Assembly (NCBI GenBank): GCA_024734555.1
Contig: JANPWX010000333.1
Coordinates: 571,389-635,388 of the forward strand
Direction of reading: 5' to 3'
Length of the DNA: 64,000 bases
Source of the DNA: Trochalopteron elliotii
Taxonomy: Eukaryota; Chordata; Aves; Passeriformes; Leiothrichidae
Shown: one piece after another, positions 62,331-64,000 of the stretch
Position numbering within the stretch: position 1 is the stretch's first letter
Layout of the letters: each line of letters starts with the position of its first letter
The notes under the pieces: model-generated
What the model saw: the letters and a program-made list of their open reading frames with translations, nothing else
Database searches by the model: none
What the model was told of the DNA's origin: nothing
Translations under genes and position numbers: made by a program

Positions 62331-64000
62331 GTATGTGAAATCAAAGGCTTTGTCTTTGCTATCATTTGAATGATTTAAGGTAAAAAATAGCTTCTTATCA
62401 CTTACTTAGCTGCTTGATTTCCAAGGCAGTAATGTGGGGTAAAAGTTCACCTCACACTTGTCAGGAGGACTCTGCTCTACGTGGGTGTGGTTTTGTGCTA
62501 CACCTGATCTTTGCAAGGTATGGCTGTGCCCAGTCCTGGGAAGGATCTGGGCTGCTAAATGACTGTAAGGAGAGTTGGTTTATCTCACTGAGTCAAGGGG
62601 AAAGGACCACACATGCTCAAAAATAAAAAGTTTTCCATCTGCTGACAGAACTGACTTTTGCTATGGCCACACAGTTACAGGACCCAACCCAAGAGCGGAT
62701 TGAGAACCAGACTGTGGGCCAGACTCCTCCTGCTGGGGCAGCTTGCAGTTATGCTGGGTTGGATGGAACTTAAAATTGTCTTGCTGACCTTATAAAAACA
62801 CGGTAGAAGTCATGTGTGAGTTGCATGGTTGCTGGCCTGTGGTTGTTTCTTTGTATGTGGTTCAATTTTGCTGTCTTAAAACCAGCATTCCAGTAGAAAG
62901 TGTGACAAGCACCACTCTTGCAGCCAGTGACACCTTTACCAGTGAATCCAGTTTGAGGACTTTGTGTCTGATTCTTGACATAATGAATTTCTGAAATGAG
63001 CAAGAAACACATGTGCCAGTGGTCTGTTAACCTGCCAGGGCTCTCTTCTTGAGCTTTATGCTTACTCCATAGGAACCATGACCCAAAAATACAGACTCAC
63101 CAAGCTAATCATCTTACAGCTCAAGCATAGTTGAGTTAATTCTGTGTAATAATTTACTGCTGTCAGCTCTGCAGCAGGAGTTATCTGTGTGCAAAGTCCT
63201 GGTTCATAGCAAATACCACGTAATGCAGGTTAACACTAACCCCTCTGACTACAGACTAAGCTGAACTGTCTTAGAGCACACTGGCTGTTGTCTAACCACA
63301 CACGTGGCTGCTGTCTGCTCTGCTGCTGGGTAGTAACTTGTTTAGCTAAGGGATTCTGATGGACTGCTGGAGTCCTCCTGCCACCCACCACGGAGGCCTG
63401 GAACCATTAGTGTTGACTGAGGCTGTGATGGCCAAGTTGTCCTGTGTTAATCCATTCTCCACAGAAGACAGAAAGTGTAGATAAAGGATGGAATGGGGTT
63501 AAATTCTTCCAGTGAGTAGCTGCTGCTGGTAGCTGTGGACTAGTTTGACAGGGTTCACATCTGTGTTAACTTTCAGAAGACAACATGAAGCTATTATGCA
63601 GTTACTACCCACTCCAGGATCTGCACATCAATTAGGAGAGGCTGCTTACTCATGCTCCTCAAAAGTTGTGCCAAAATAGCTATTACATTATGTCAGAGCC
63701 CATATTTTCATCCTGAACAATTAATCAGAATATAAACCTTGTTTCTCCTCAGCAGCTTTGAATATAGACCTACAACTTTGATACATGGTGCTTTCAACTG
63801 TACTGGTTGAAGAGGGCTCCTCTGCTGTTGACAGACATCAGGGTAGTTGTGATGAAATGTGATATTATTTTGTCAGCAGTATATCTGGGAAGCTCTGATA
63901 ACACCATCTTCTGTAAACAGCTTTAGTTCTGTGTGTTGTGACTTACTCCACTGTAACACTTTGGGTCCCTGCTCGGGACGCAGCATCCCGTGCTGCTGGT
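62331..64000. other. Intron-like stretch to window end
   Basis: No recognised exon or repeat. The last 40 bases (TGCTCGGGACGCAGC, then CATCCCGTGCTGC) are a little richer in CpG and could be the start of something outside the window, but nothing can be called. Confidence 0.45.

Larger units (their letters stand above)
45762..64000 (+). other. Probable first intron of an unidentified rightward gene
   Basis: After the donor-like site at 45761/45762 there is no convincing coding exon up to the window end. The + strand shows strand asymmetry of the kind found in transcribed vertebrate DNA. In five 60-base lines I counted (starting at 47041, 51061, 59161, 61021, 63841), the totals are T 113, A 64, G 75, C 48. 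That fits transcription to the right. It is a spot check of selected lines, not a full count. The extent beyond the window and the gene identity are unknown. Confidence 0.4.

Noticed and set aside
322..64000. tRNA, rRNA, snRNA genes, CRISPR arrays, or retroviral gag/pol/env coding
   Set aside because: Looked for characteristic boxes, spaced repeats and catalytic motifs; none seen. CR1 pieces are 3' ends only and the LTR-like insert is non-coding.

Overview
This is vertebrate nuclear DNA, most likely from a bird. The evidence is three 5'-truncated CR1 LINE 3' ends, the dominant avian retroposon. One carries the typical octamer tail (TTCTGTGATTCTATGA). There is also a solo-LTR-like insertion, very low CpG outside two islands, sparse repeats, and no bacterial-style gene packing. 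None of the open reading frames in the window looks like a conserved protein, and I could not name a gene. The window reads as intergenic or intronic sequence around two CpG-island promoters, each with an assembly gap (runs of N at 1-321 and 45345-45714).

Layout: 322-665 is the surviving edge of CpG island 1, with a possible leftward first-exon donor near 420-424. About 666-44336 is a 44-kb stretch without a recognisable exon. It holds two CR1 fragments (5076-5201, 26115-26378), a cluster of AT-rich and microsatellite DNA (20437-21880), a 17-bp tandem repeat (27598-27648), a degenerate hAT-like repeat (about 38339-38580) and several candidate regulatory islands (8831-8954, 12840-13110, 28801-29035). 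At 44337-45220 a CR1 copy is split by a reverse-oriented LTR-like insertion.

Island 2 begins directly after that CR1 (45225-45830). It carries two perfect GTGACGTCAC cAMP-response elements flanking a 12-bp palindrome, then the gap, then a short candidate exon end with a splice donor at 45761/45762 on the + strand. From there to the window end the sequence looks like a long first intron of a rightward gene: spot-checked lines show T over A and G over C on the + strand, as expected for transcribed vertebrate DNA. Three weak candidate exons (48073-48120, 52924-53101, 62267-62330) have plausible splice signals but no recognised protein content.

I found no new gene system. The most interesting items are the paired-CRE palindromic promoter beside a gap, the CR1 whose two halves differ sharply in CpG retention, the LTR-in-CR1 nesting next to a promoter, and a 132-bp AT-rich insert bounded by perfect 16-bp direct repeats.
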